Origin: Chalara sp. BL73
Taxonomy: Eukaryota > Ascomycota > Leotiomycetes > Helotiales
Direction of reading: 5' to 3'
Length of the DNA: 64,000 bases
Assembly: GCA_918026815.1 (NCBI GenBank)
Contig: CAKJVC010000172.1
Location: 1-64,000, forward strand
Shown here: piece by piece, positions 10,300-21,084 of the stretch
How the letters are laid out: each line of letters starts with the position of its first letter
Position numbering within the stretch: position 1 is the stretch's first letter
The notes under the pieces: generated by a model
Seen by the model: only the letters and a program-made list of their open reading frames with translations
Database searches by the model: none
Told to the model about the DNA's origin: nothing
Made by a program: the position numbers and the translations under genes

Positions 10300-11001
10300 T
10301 TAGATGCCTGCCTCTATTACGCCTGAGTTAACCAAGTCGAATAGGGATAGGATAATAAATTCGGAGATGAACGCTTCGCCCAACGACGTGAAAAGGCAAA
10401 CACAGCAGACACGATGGACAGATGGAGGCTCTTTAATATGATGCAGGCGATTGGAAAGGAATTTTAGGACGCTACTGGAGAATTTTCGTTCGATAATAAG
10501 CTGGCTTAGGTTCTGGATCTCTACATGGCACAGGCGGCTTCGCAGCATACTCACTAAAGGAGACTTGATGGGTGTAGTAGATGCATTTGCCCTCCTAGAA
10601 GCAGAAAAAGACACCCAGTTTTGGTGTCTAAACGAGACACACGAGTTCGAGTCCATTTTGCTAACATCTCGATATGGGCTGAAGAGCGTGGAGTCGACGA
10701 TATTCCGGACGATCACCCGGATATATCTAAATTTTGCTTTGGTTGGCCATATCCATGCAGAGCCTACAATCTGATAATATGTGATGAGCAAGCTCTCCAT
10801 ACGCAAGAAGTTGCAGAGTACAAACAACGTACTGAGCAAACTCGTCTCATAATTTCTCAACTCGTTTTCGGACTTCCGCGGATCAAGTCGGGGGGACCTT
10901 AGTCGTGCTTCTTCATAAACCTTACGTAGTCCTGTGTGAAACTGCTCTATACTTTCAACCGTTTCTCTAATATCCAGCATTTTAAATCTAGGAGATACCA
11001 C
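10300..11001 (-). CDS. Hypothetical protein, weakly supported
   Basis: An open frame of 233 codons starting ATG at 11001. The first 70 residues are amphipathic and charged (DIRETVESIEQFHTGLRKVY) and could be a helical domain. The remainder is mixed, with several Cys and hydrophobic stretches, and I recognise no family. The complementary strand also carries frames of about 100 codons over 10451-10902, so openness alone is weak evidence. It could be the N-terminal exon of a larger gene, a decayed gene, or chance. Confidence 0.25.
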   Translation of the reverse strand: MVSPRFKMLDIRETVESIEQFHTGLRKVYEEARLRSPRLDPRKSENELRNYETSLLSTLFVLCNFLRMESLLITYYQIVGSAWIWPTKAKFRYIRVIVRNIVDSTLFSPYRDVSKMDSNSCVSFRHQNWVSFSASRRANASTTPIKSPLVSMLRSRLCHVEIQNLSQLIIERKFSSSVLKFLSNRLHHIKEPPSVHRVCCVCLFTSLGEAFISEFIILSLFDLVNSGVIEAGI

Positions 11002-11664
11002 GCAGAGAAATCCTCCTTCTATTTAGTGGCTAAGATTGTATATCCAAAATAGGGAAGAGACAACTCAAGCTATGAATCCATTCAAAAGTTCGTGACGTCA
11101 TGCCGCATTCGGAGCCGACCAAAACGAGATAGAAAGTGATGAGCTATATGGAGATATTATTGTATCGGTTTTGGAAATTTTTGGTCCCGCATTTATGGAA
11201 CTGACAAGGCCAATTTGGGCAATTTAGGCTGCGGCTATGGGAATGGCAACGCGGATGAGAAGAGGTGGGACCAAAGATATTACAGGCCAGCAGGGTCAAA
11301 CAAAATTGTGAGAATATTAATGATGGCTGGTAAAAATAAGATATAGCCTCTAGGCTGAGAAATGAAAAAATAGGGCAGTGCAGGTACTCTTTTCTTGTCT
11401 TGGAATGGCATGAGGAGATCGTGTATGCGTGGGACGTGGGAGATCCTTACTTGTAGAACCCCTTTCTTGTCAATTTCCATGTCTCATAAGCAAAAAATGC
11501 ATACAAGGAATCGTACTTCAGCTGACATGGACAAGTTCTCTTTTTTAAATAAGAACTGATAGTAAGGACACTATTTGGCAGCCTCCTAGTCCTCCTTTCC
11601 ATTTCAAAACACTAAAAGCTGAGCACAAATATTTGTTGCCTTGCTCGCCGCCTCGTTAACCAGG
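11002..11664. other. No gene seen
   Basis: Short unsupported frames only. It could include more of the decayed LINE that is recognisable from about 11665, but I cannot show it. Confidence 0.35.
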
Positions 11665-12440
11665 ATATTTGCAAAGCAGTAAGGATACTGCGTACACAAA
11701 CACCGCAGTCGCGACAGGGTAACATAACAATCCTTACGGGCTATCAAAGCGCAATGAAAGCACTGCAAAACCCAGAGCAACAGAGTGGACAGTACATCAT
11801 CTAAGATATACTATAAGCAACAGCGGGATTCCATTCACAGGGGATGAGCGTCACACCCCGATGGGTTCCATCTCACGAAGGGATTTACGGAAGTGAGCTT
11901 GCCCACAAGAGCACGCAGAAATTTACAGAAAAGGGCAATGAAGTAGATGGGGCGCCTGCCCCATCACTCAAGTCGCAAGCTGTCCAAGAATGGCAACAAG
12001 GGTACTAAAAAAAGAGAATGGCTTTTCAAGCGAGCCGTCACGAGCATGTTCAGTAGGACAATTGATAGAGCCTGACCGCAACAACATATGGCCAATTCAA
12101 ATAGACAAGATGCCGGTGTGAAACCGGAGAATAATCAGTGCGGCACTTCCTATTTCAGTGCTTTGGTAATGAGCTGGGCCAAGAAAAGCACTACGGGAAG
12201 TTTCGGGAGAACGGAGAGATTTGTCCCATGCGTTAGGTGAGTGGAGTGGTCGAATCGAGAGAAGAGCAGGGAAGTAGATTGATGGGAGCAGAGAACGGTG
12301 GAAGCCAGACATACCAGCCATTAAAGCTGTTATTCGATTTTTCAAAGCAGCTGCGAGGCTTCAATCACGGGCGGTGCCAAGGGAGGAAGAGGAAGATAAG
12401 GGAAGGGAGACGACGAAGTGGAGGTAGAGATCGAGGCAGA
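11665..12440 (+). mobile_element. LINE (Tad-like) RNase H and C-terminal relic
   Basis: Reading across frames gives, in order, pieces typical of the C-terminus of fungal non-LTR retrotransposon ORF2. There is an RNase H stretch at about 11752-11930 (SGQYII, then WVPSHEGIYG-like and ELAHKS-like pieces), a VRHFLFQC piece in the Cys/His-type tail near 12137-12165, and PDIPAIKAVIRFF near 12307-12345. Stops and frame changes interrupt every segment. No reverse transcriptase could be found upstream. The element is therefore a truncated dead copy. The frame at 12237-12584 belongs to this relic and is not a host gene. Confidence 0.6.
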
Positions 12441-12810
12441 GTGAGTGAATTAGAGGGCAAGGCAGTGTCTAACCCTCAAGGCTTGACTAGTTGCGGCTGG
12501 CGAGGTGTTAAGCCTGGAAACAATAGGAACACTAGACCATCTGGGATAGCTTCTGTTGTAGTGCGAGAAGTTTACATAACTTAAATTAACTTATTCCAGT
12601 AGGAGAGAATATCCCTGATTGTTGGCCTTTCAGAGGTGGCCTCACTTGTTTACAGTTTAACAGCGACAGATTTTTGGAAGGATATGTCAAATTCTGATTG
12701 TAAAACGCCAAACGCCTCAAATGCAATCCGAAATAAAGCAAAGCGCCAAACTCCTCAAATGAAAACTCTTCCTAGCTAAACTTATCTCCCCTGGCACATA
12801 ATATCACACT
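12441..12810. other. Intergenic, 3' side of the lysozyme-like gene
   Basis: Holds an imperfect direct repeat, CGCCAAACGCCTCAAATG near 12706 and CGCCAAACTCCTCAAATG near 12745. Otherwise nothing. Confidence 0.4.
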
Positions 12811-13440
12811 CTACATGCCAGCCTTGCAGATCTTAACAGCTGCAGCAAAATGTTTCTGGTAAGCAGCCGGGACAGCAGATCTCTGCACTTTCTGACAAAG
12901 CTTAGGCACGTTCATTGTTTTGTAGCCCTTAACACGCTTCATTTCTTTGAAGAATAGTCCAGCAGAGCAGGCGGCTTTCATGTCACAGGATATGTTCTTG
13001 TAATAAATGGCGCGTTGCTGAAAGATGCCAACACTGTCGTGATCAGATCCGACACCATCATGCGCGTACTTCAAAGATGATGGGACTTTCTTGTTAGCTA
13101 GAATTTTGATGGCAGACTGTTTGTTAATTAGTTACCGTTTGAGAGGCTATTTAGGAGCTGAGATACATACCTCAGTGAGAGCGGTGGTGATCGCAGTTTG
13201 GCAGCCGTGAACACCAAGCTTCTCCTTCTTGACTTCGGTGATGATAGCGCGAGCATTCTTTGTTTGAACAGAATTCAGTCCAGGAAGATTTGCGCGCTTT
13301 TCAAGCTCAGAGTTCTGACCAAAATCTCGCTCAAAGTCTTCCTCGACATCAATATCGCGGATATCGACATCCACAGGAGCAGCGAGAACAGAGGCAGTAC
13401 TGAAGGCAGCAAGAATGGCGAGAATCACGGAAGTCTTCAT
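12811..13440 (-). CDS. Secreted lysozyme-like protein with Kex2 propeptide
   Basis: Two exons on the minus strand, 13440-13171 and 13116-12811, split by a 54-nt GT-AG intron in phase 0 (192 codons, 191 aa). Residues 1-20 are a clear signal peptide. An acidic propeptide follows and ends in Lys48-Arg49, a Kex2 site. The mature part (about 142 aa) carries HGCQTAITTALTES, an HDGVGSDHDSVGIFQQR block, and further Cys residues including YKNISCDMKAAC. The glutamate at residue 90, just before the splice, sits where lysozyme-like folds keep their catalytic acid. Related secreted ascomycete proteins are known to me only as hypothetical, so cell-wall hydrolysis is an inference. I chose 13440 because only this ATG begins the signal peptide. 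The longer open frame upstream is incidental. Confidence 0.75.
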
Positions 13441-16290
13441 TTTGGAAAATACTTGAGAAAGTGTCGATATTTGAAGAAAGAAAAACAGCAGATATTTAAG
13501 TAGGTGTAAGTGTTCTATTGAGATAGCCAGGTATAGAAGAGATGCTCGAAGTTGATTGATAGTGTAGAAAGTTGGCTCAACGCTCTCTTTAAATGTATTT
13601 TTGACACCTATGAACAGGGCATTCTTTTTACAGTACTGATACAGTGAATCTTTACTTTCATTCCTCCTGGCGGTCGGTTCATTCCTTAGAAGATTTGTAG
13701 CAATAAGAAAGAGAGCAATTGTGCCGACATTGTACATTCCTTCATCGATAACCTGTATATTACAGTCAGTGCGACAATCCATCACAATTTTATTAGCATG
13801 CAGCTGGAGTTGGATTTTGATGGTTTTGGAGCGAAGGATTTGTGTGGTGGCATTGGTGGAGGATCGGTGTCACGTTTCCGAAAGTGTAGCCGTCTTACTC
13901 TTCGGGATTGAAAAGCGCCGAGACTCCCCCAAATAATGCAGAGCGGCGAATTACTGGCCATTTTATACTTTTGGAGAAGTAAGCCGAGTTCTTTGCAATG
14001 GCTGCAGTTGGATATGGTCGCGTGACATGCAGGATCACAATTTGTTTACAGCCCCACAAGATAAGCTGCGACGCCTTCAATCCGCTATGGTTTAGGTATA
14101 GTAAAAATAAATCCCTACGGCCTGCTGAACCATGCATTCTTCAGTTTTGCTTTGTGATAATAGTCCGCATTAGCAAAGAGTGCTGATGAAACGAAGGGAT
14201 TGTTGATGATGCTGATGTTGCCTTCTCAAATCCGTGTTGTTTATGAAACGTCGGTTGAGATTACAAACGTATAACCAGAAAATAAGCGGCTAGCAAGCCA
14301 GAGAAACAGAGCAGTATGTGTCTAATTAAATGCTAGATTACTTCAGAATATATATATATATATAACTCGATGCTGTTAGCCTATTGCTAATTAAGACGCC
14401 TTCTAAAAATTCCTTTTTCCTGCTTCCAGGACACCTCTGCGTCCGTTTAATATATGTATATATTCATATAGTATATGCATATGACATATAATGGACTTAT
14501 AAACATCTACTTTCCGATAAAGGTCCAGCTTTCTTTTGGAATATATTTTCATCTTCTAACTGTACAGTATGAGACTGGAGATAGTACATGGATTAGCATG
14601 TGTCATTCCTACACCTAACAGAATCGCCCTGGTTATATTCCGTAGAAGCCTCTTAACAATAAAAGGGCTTTATCAGATCTATTCAAAACCGTCTCGCAAA
14701 ATACTATGTATATTTGCAAATTGCACAAGCTCTTCTTCGTTCTTCACCAATTTCGAGGGCTCATAACATGCATTTTTTTTATATGCGATAGCCCAAAGAT
14801 TCACCAATTCTTAAAAGAGAAAAGTGTTTAGAAGAATTTTACCTGTTCTAGAGTATTTCTGTATAGCCAGGCATACTGTTTGTGCATTTTTGTGGTGCTC
14901 TTTTATGTTTTAATCTTTCTTTTATTTGGAGTTGCTAGTCTAGAAAATGGTATGGAGAGAATAACGTAACTCAAATTGGGCACTGATTGAAAGCCAAACT
15001 CAGGGAAGGGCAAATTTAAACACATTCCATAAGCTTGAAGAAGTGTCCCTGGTTTCCATTAGGTGCCCCTCAGCGTTCTCGACTTGGGGTTAGGATGTAA
15101 TGCCTGGTCGCCATCACAGAGATAAGAACAGGATGATTTATTGATTGAGCATTCAATGGAAGTCGTCCACACAAAAGGCTTCATTCAAACATTAATGTAT
15201 GCTAAGATAATTGTCTATAGCTTTCATTTAGCGCCCTTTAAGCTGGTCACCTTGGGCTTACAGCATGCACATTTATCATCAAATGTAAGCAAACAGGTTA
15301 TTTAAAATGAGCGCCGCCCTCACAAGGTTAATTGCAATAAAATGCTAACCCTAGAAAATAATTCCTGATGCATAAAGGTCATTCCATGACTTTGCTTTAA
15401 TGCCGTTTTAGATACTCAGCTTTCAGAGTTGCAAGCCCTATATCATACAGAAATTAGGCGAGAATGCAACATAAAGCAGAATGAGCCCTCACAAAGTAGA
15501 TCTCTATAAAGCGCCTAATTCAAATCTGTGTTAAATATCCAAATATTGTTCTCTAACTTTGTTTGCAGTCCTTTGCACTTCTTGTCTTTTCTCTTTTATG
15601 CATATGCTCTGCAGCTAATTTTGGAAAACGTTAGACTACCTTAAATTTCTCACGATAGAAAGTGTTTATAAAAGAATGGCTCCCCAAAAAATCTTTCTCT
15701 ACATCTAATTATCATTTCTGATGTTGTTAAGGTGCCCTTTTCAGCATTCACGTTTGGATGAGCCTGGCATACCTTCTAGCCACGGATTTTGTACGCGAGT
15801 TCGGGTCTGGGTTAAGTTTTCTTATGAACAAGAGTATATATAAAAAAGAGCTTATTGCAAAATTATATTGTATTTTCAACCGAGCTTCCATAGATATACC
15901 ATAGGCGCCTGCCCTATTTCCTATCTTTTCTAAAATAAAACGTTGTGGGTAGCCAAATTGTATGGCAATAGCGGCGTGGATCAACTTTTCTCACCAAGGA
16001 AAGTGCCCATAATAAAAAGACATATACCATGATAATTCAATACACCTAATAATTCTTAACTACACGTATCCTGATGCCCATCTCAACCCTTGTGTTTTTA
16101 TGGTGGCAAGATGTCGCTTCCGGCTTCAAATTGTTATTGGGATATGTGTTCAAATAGAAAGAGTCACGTGGCGTTCAGAGAGTATAAGGCAAACGAGTAT
16201 CAATTGCTGAAGGTTATAGAACCTAAACTACAGGAGAGGATCCCTCTACTTATAGAGGTGTGATACTCACAGCAGCCACCACACTAATAC
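13441..16290. other. Gene-poor stretch
   Basis: No gene I can support. It has an (AT)n microsatellite at about 14347-14364 and a second TATA-rich patch at about 14448-14490. Scattered short similar motifs (AGGTGCCC or AGCGCCC at 15062, 15231 and 15730; GCCCTCACAARGT at 15316 and 15487) hint at degraded repeats. Confidence 0.45.
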
Positions 16291-16297
16291 CCACTGT

Positions 16298-16334
16298 TGC
16301 CTACTGATGCCTACAGGTGCCTACAGGTGCCTAC
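16298..16334. repeat. 10-bp minisatellite, about 3.5 units
   Basis: The unit CTACAGGTGC occurs at 16301 (two mismatches), 16311 and 16321, with a partial copy at 16331. Confidence 0.75.
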
Positions 16335-19112
16335 AATAGACTTTTTAGGTATGGTCCTTAGACCTAACCTGTTCAACAATATGAATTTGGACATAAATTT
16401 TCCGCAAACCAAGGCCTGACCAAAATAGGCGCATTAAAATATAATTCGATATACTTCCATATCCTTCCTTAAACGTATTTTAATAGCACTCTCAGCGCTT
16501 CGCTTCTTGTATCTGCGGAATGCCGGCACCTTACCAATTTCTAACATGGCGCATTGTCGACATCCCGTCGTGACCAAAAGCTTATGTGACAAAAGGTCAT
16601 ATCATTTGATATTCACCTTTATCTAATCTTACTTCACTCAATGTACTTTGCTACCCATCTCAGTCATTATGTTTTAACAGGAGCGGGTTGCTGGCCGGAC
16701 ACACAGTTTTTATGGAAACTATAAGTGAAATCCTTACCATTTGATATACACAATCATATTCAGTAAATGGATTATTACAGATTCAATTCCCGGTCTCAAG
16801 TTGCACGTTCTGCTTGCTCAAAGCTGCCCTTTCCGATGCTTGAGTACTTGTATCTACCAGGCTCTAGCTCCGCATTGTGTTTGGGATATGACTATTGGAA
16901 CTGTGCTCACTACTTACTAAATGGATCCCATTGAAAGGGCCTAACCTGAATGCGCTCTCATCTCGGCAACTTCGTTGTCATCAATATTGTTTTTTTTTTG
17001 CTCCCTCCCTATTTGTTATTCATTAAGATTTACCTGCCAACGTGGAGGTCGGCAGAGCCCTTGTGCACGAAGCCTATATGACCCGGCAATAATATACTAC
17101 AAGAAATGGACTACGCGACGAGCGTATCACGGAATAGATTATGTCCGGCGTCTAGACGCAAGTGATATTATATGGCGCACATAGTAGTAGGGTCATATGG
17201 TACAACTCATGTATCGATTGGCATAGAAACTGATCTCCACTTTTCTACTAAGCTTGCTATCCTCTATTTACACCCTCCAAACCCCTGTGAGCGGGGTTCC
17301 TTTAAGCAAGTATGTTTTGTTGTAGCTAACGTACACTCTTTCAGAAAAACTATATAATATCTATTAGTATAATAGGTTTAGGAATAGAGAGCGTGCTTTT
17401 TCCAATTCCCAGACTTTTCCCAGAAGTAAGTAAAACAATAAGTCACTAAGCTTGAGGAATGACTCGGCTCCCTCCACCCTGTTCCCTCCTCGCTGTTTTC
17501 TCCGTCCTGTAGCTGCAATCGACGAGGTGACACTCTATTCTATTCACCTAATGTCACGGTGCCGACCCTGGTCGAGCATGTGCCCTGCTGCCGAGCCACT
17601 AGAGCTCCTCGTGTATATAGCCTGCTCCCTCTTCCTTCCTTAGCTATAGATTCTCGTATTGCACCACCGTTGCCCTCTGTATCTGTAGATCCACAGCGCG
17701 TGCCGTGACACCTAAAGCATTCACGCCTTCCAACTGTGATGTACTGTGCTTACTTGCAATCAGCCCGGGTCTCCAATGCGGCCCCTGCCATCCCAGTGCT
17801 TTTGAGATTTTGTGGACCAGAGCAAGTTCCGGAATTACACTATTCAAAGTCGGGAGATGTTTCTACTCACTATTGTGTATCCATTTCAATAATATAGTCG
17901 TTGGGGCGATTGACTATCGTGGAATAGTGCTAAGTGAAGAAGCAGAGAGTGTCTAAGGCCGGTAGGACAGATTGCTTTAGGAAGCATTTAAGGTGAATTG
18001 GTCTGCGGAGAGATCGATGGGTTTCGGTAGAGGCTTGACAAAACTTGAATTTCTCATGGCCAGAAAAAGAAGCTACAGGAGAAGGGACATTGTAGCCTAC
18101 ATTCCTCGAGGTTTAGTGACTTGGTAAGTAGACCAGCGTCCTAAGTCTAACGGCAACGATTGGATATAAGCTGCGATAATCACCTCACCTCCGAAGGTCG
18201 TTGGTTGCCACGACAACTGGTAACCTGACGAGATTCTTGTCTCGAGAATGGAATGGCAGTGTCGGATCACTCTACCTGTGGCAACACCACGTCTTTACGT
18301 GGATTGCTTAGGTTGAATGTGATTGATTGTTGAAGGTTGAATGGAGGAATGAGGATATGCCCCTTCCAGGGTCATGTGACGGTGTCACATGACCTGTCCC
18401 CCATTCAATAACTAATCTACGTACAAACAGGCAGGCACATGACGAAGTTTTTTATATCAGCAAATGTGCTACGCACAGCCTGACCAATATTTTCGTAGGT
18501 AGAAGCTATGATTAGCGTAAGCTGTGAGCGATTTACAGTACACCGGTCTCTCGCGCATCGTATTGCCGACTCTCGGGGCATGAGCTCTGCGCCGGTTGCT
18601 TGTATTTCTTCCGAGCAATGCATTAGATAATACTGACTTGTTGGTAATTCTTAGCTCTAAATGTAGACATTTTTTATTTGACCGCTCCTACGTTTATCGC
18701 ACTAGGGCAATGGAGAAGATACATCCTAGCTAGCATACTGGTCAGAGAGTACAACTAAGCAAATTTTCAACCAGTTTTAGGCCGTACTCCTTCTATCTTC
18801 GTTCAACGTGCATTGTATTTAGATCAACCCTCTGCTTAACTTCAAAAGCCTAGAGAACATAAGGCTCAAGTTCCAAGATATCTTCTCTTCTGAGCTCAAC
18901 AGACACGAAGCTCATAACTCCATACCGCGTTTTTCTCTCTGCTCGGCAACATTTTCCCGCTATGGTCCAATACCATTAAGTTCATATTAAGTTCTAAATA
19001 TCTACTTATACCCAGAACACCCTCATGGCCACCTGGGCTCTATAGCCATAACTGGAATATTCCAGTGTCAAATGCTGAACGCTCTCTGCATTAGTTTCTG
19101 CTGTCATTTCTT
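16335..19112. other. Gene-poor stretch
   Basis: No gene I can support. 17450-17960 is GC-richer than its surroundings and 18020-18420 has an LTR-like feel (short inverted motifs, no coding frame). I found no paired LTRs, primer-binding site or pol motif, so I make no transposon call. Confidence 0.4.
18370..18394. promoter_or_regulatory. Perfect palindrome GGTCATGTGAC-GGT-GTCACATGACC
   Basis: Eleven-base arms (18370-18380 and 18384-18394) around GGT contain CACATGAC, a relative of the CACGTGAC motif seen elsewhere in the window. It could bind a bHLH or bZIP factor. There is no gene within 700 bases on either side that I can support, so its role is open. Confidence 0.4.
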
Positions 19113-20175
19113 CTAAGCGTTTGCAGCACCATCAACAAGGTTCTTAAAGCTATCGACAAACCCTTTCCACCGCTCTCTATTCTCCTTGCTCTCTACCATA
19201 TACTTCTGTACCTTAGCGAGCCCTTCCAGTGTCTCCTGCATCCTCCCTTCATTGGATGTACCGCATAAGATGCTTATCGGGCAGCCCTCCAAGCTTCTCA
19301 TAAGGGCAAAGCACGCGATTTCCTTAGAGATCCCGACTTCCTGCCCCGCCTTGGACATTAGCTGCTCGGGGCCATCAAGGACATCCAGGCTACCCCATAG
19401 CATACCCCAGGGTGCGTAGGCAATTCCATGCTGGCGGCAGTACTCGCGTACGTCCCTATCAAAGGCGACCACCGGGTACGGTAAGTCAGGAGGAAACACG
19501 GGGTTGGGACGATCCAACGTGTCCTGGGTGAAGCGGTTCTGGACAGTGCTAGGCCTGACAATGGCTACCTCACTGACCCGGCGTAGCGACTCAAGATCGG
19601 CATTTGACAGGCCGAGAGATGTCACCTTTGACGGCACCAGGGCCTCCATCGCTTTCCAGGCCTTGAAAGTGTCCTGTATGTCTGCGTAGAGTGAGTGCAG
19701 GACAAGGCAGTCAAGGTAATTAACGCCGAGGTTGATGAGCGATGACTCGACCGACTGTACAACCTGCTCTGGGATACTCTTTGTATGGTCGTACGGGTAT
19801 ATAGCGGGATCTTTGCCCGGCTTAAACGGGGAGAACTTGGTCTGGATCTGAAAAAAACATACATTCTCTGCTTAGTGTTTATCTATTATGATTACCCGTG
19901 TAACGGGGGATGAAATCTTAGGATGAAATGGTTGAGTGCTGGAAAGAACACACGTAGAGATCGCTGCGCTCACACGTCCCCGAGGCAAGCGCTGCCGCAA
20001 TGCCTTCCCCGACTAGAGCTTCGCGATATGCGGATTTGCTACCTGCTGTATCGATCGCCCTAAATCCAGCCTTGAGCGCCGCCTCAACAAGCCATGCGCT
20101 CTTATCAAATTTAAAAGCCGTCCCATATATGATCTCTGGGATGCTCTGAGACCGAATTGGAGGGGGGCCAGTCAT
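19113..20175 (-). CDS. Aldo/keto reductase
   Basis: Two exons, 20175-19954 and 19847-19113, with a 106-nt intron (GTGTGT...TTTTTTTCAG) in phase 0; 318 aa, the usual AKR length. It should be a cytosolic NADPH-dependent reductase of aldehydes or ketones with a TIM-barrel fold. The catalytic set is visible as Asp42 (FRAIDTAGSKSAYREALVG, with Tyr50), Lys78 (IQTKFSPF) and His125 (LDCLVLHS). The GLSN piece at about residues 154-157 and the QNRF segment match the family's later strands. The spacing Asp-x7-Tyr is wider than the usual Asp-x4-Tyr but is a pattern I associate with a fungal AKR clade. Substrate unknown. It stands alone, without co-oriented neighbours. Confidence 0.88.
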
Positions 20176-21084
20176 GGCTGTTGCTGCTGTCTCAGAATAC
20201 AGTATCAGACTGGACGGAATGAAAGATTCAATTGCACGGTATATTGGTGAGGGGCTCTGTCTATCACGGAGTGGGGAGGGGAGAATGGCAGTTCAATCAT
20301 TTTAATGGTAGTGTTCAGTAATCCGGCCACCATGCATGAAACTCCGACACCTGCCTCTTTAGGCACCGCACATTAGGCACCAGCAAGTTTGATACAGTGA
20401 CAGAGGGGACAGCTCCGGGCAACAAGAATGAACGAAATTTAATTTCCAATAAGACAGAAACTCGAAGCCATTTTTCGATCAGGCGGCGTCCGTTTTTAAT
20501 CAAGTACGGAGGCACAACCAACAAAGATATTGGGCAAGGGGCACACCCCCAAACTTAATTAGGCAATATTTTCACATAATTTAGATTGGATCGTAGTCTC
20601 TCCTTGGACACCGGGTTACTCAGATTCATATATATCAGTCACCGGTAATTCAAGTCTATCAACCTATAAGATTTCATACTGTTTTGCTGTAGTCCATTCG
20701 ACATGCTCCAGCTCTACCCCGTAGCTTGCAACCGGTCGAATCTATCGAACTGTAAAACGTATATGGTTATGAATTTGAGAATAAGACCAGCCGATGGAAC
20801 ACAAAAGCTAGCAATCACACCGCTGATCCTGTACGAAAGTAGCATCCTTAGGAACTCGAATTGGGGACAAGTAATAGGTACATCTGACCTAGATAGCGAG
20901 AATCCTTTTGTTATATGGGCCTACTAGTAGACCCGTTGCCAAGAAAGTGCCTGTAACATTGTTGTAACATAACTCTATATTATCACAAGAATAAATACAA
21001 ACGCCTGAACGCCAGAAATACAAACCACGGCTAACCGTTATCCAAACACCTATCCCGACCTAACATCCCTCCCACTCATTGTAT
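20176..21084. other. No gene seen
   Basis: Short unsupported frames (20315-20524, 20703-20927). Upstream of the AKR gene, so part of it is its promoter. Confidence 0.4.

Noticed and set aside
12237..12584. Plus-strand frame of 115 codons, Arg/Gly-rich
   Set aside because: It overlaps the LINE C-terminal relic in another frame; the recognisable LINE reading explains the sequence.
17450..18420. Possible solo LTR
   Set aside because: Slightly different composition and a few inverted motifs, but no paired ends, target duplication or pol remnants could be identified.
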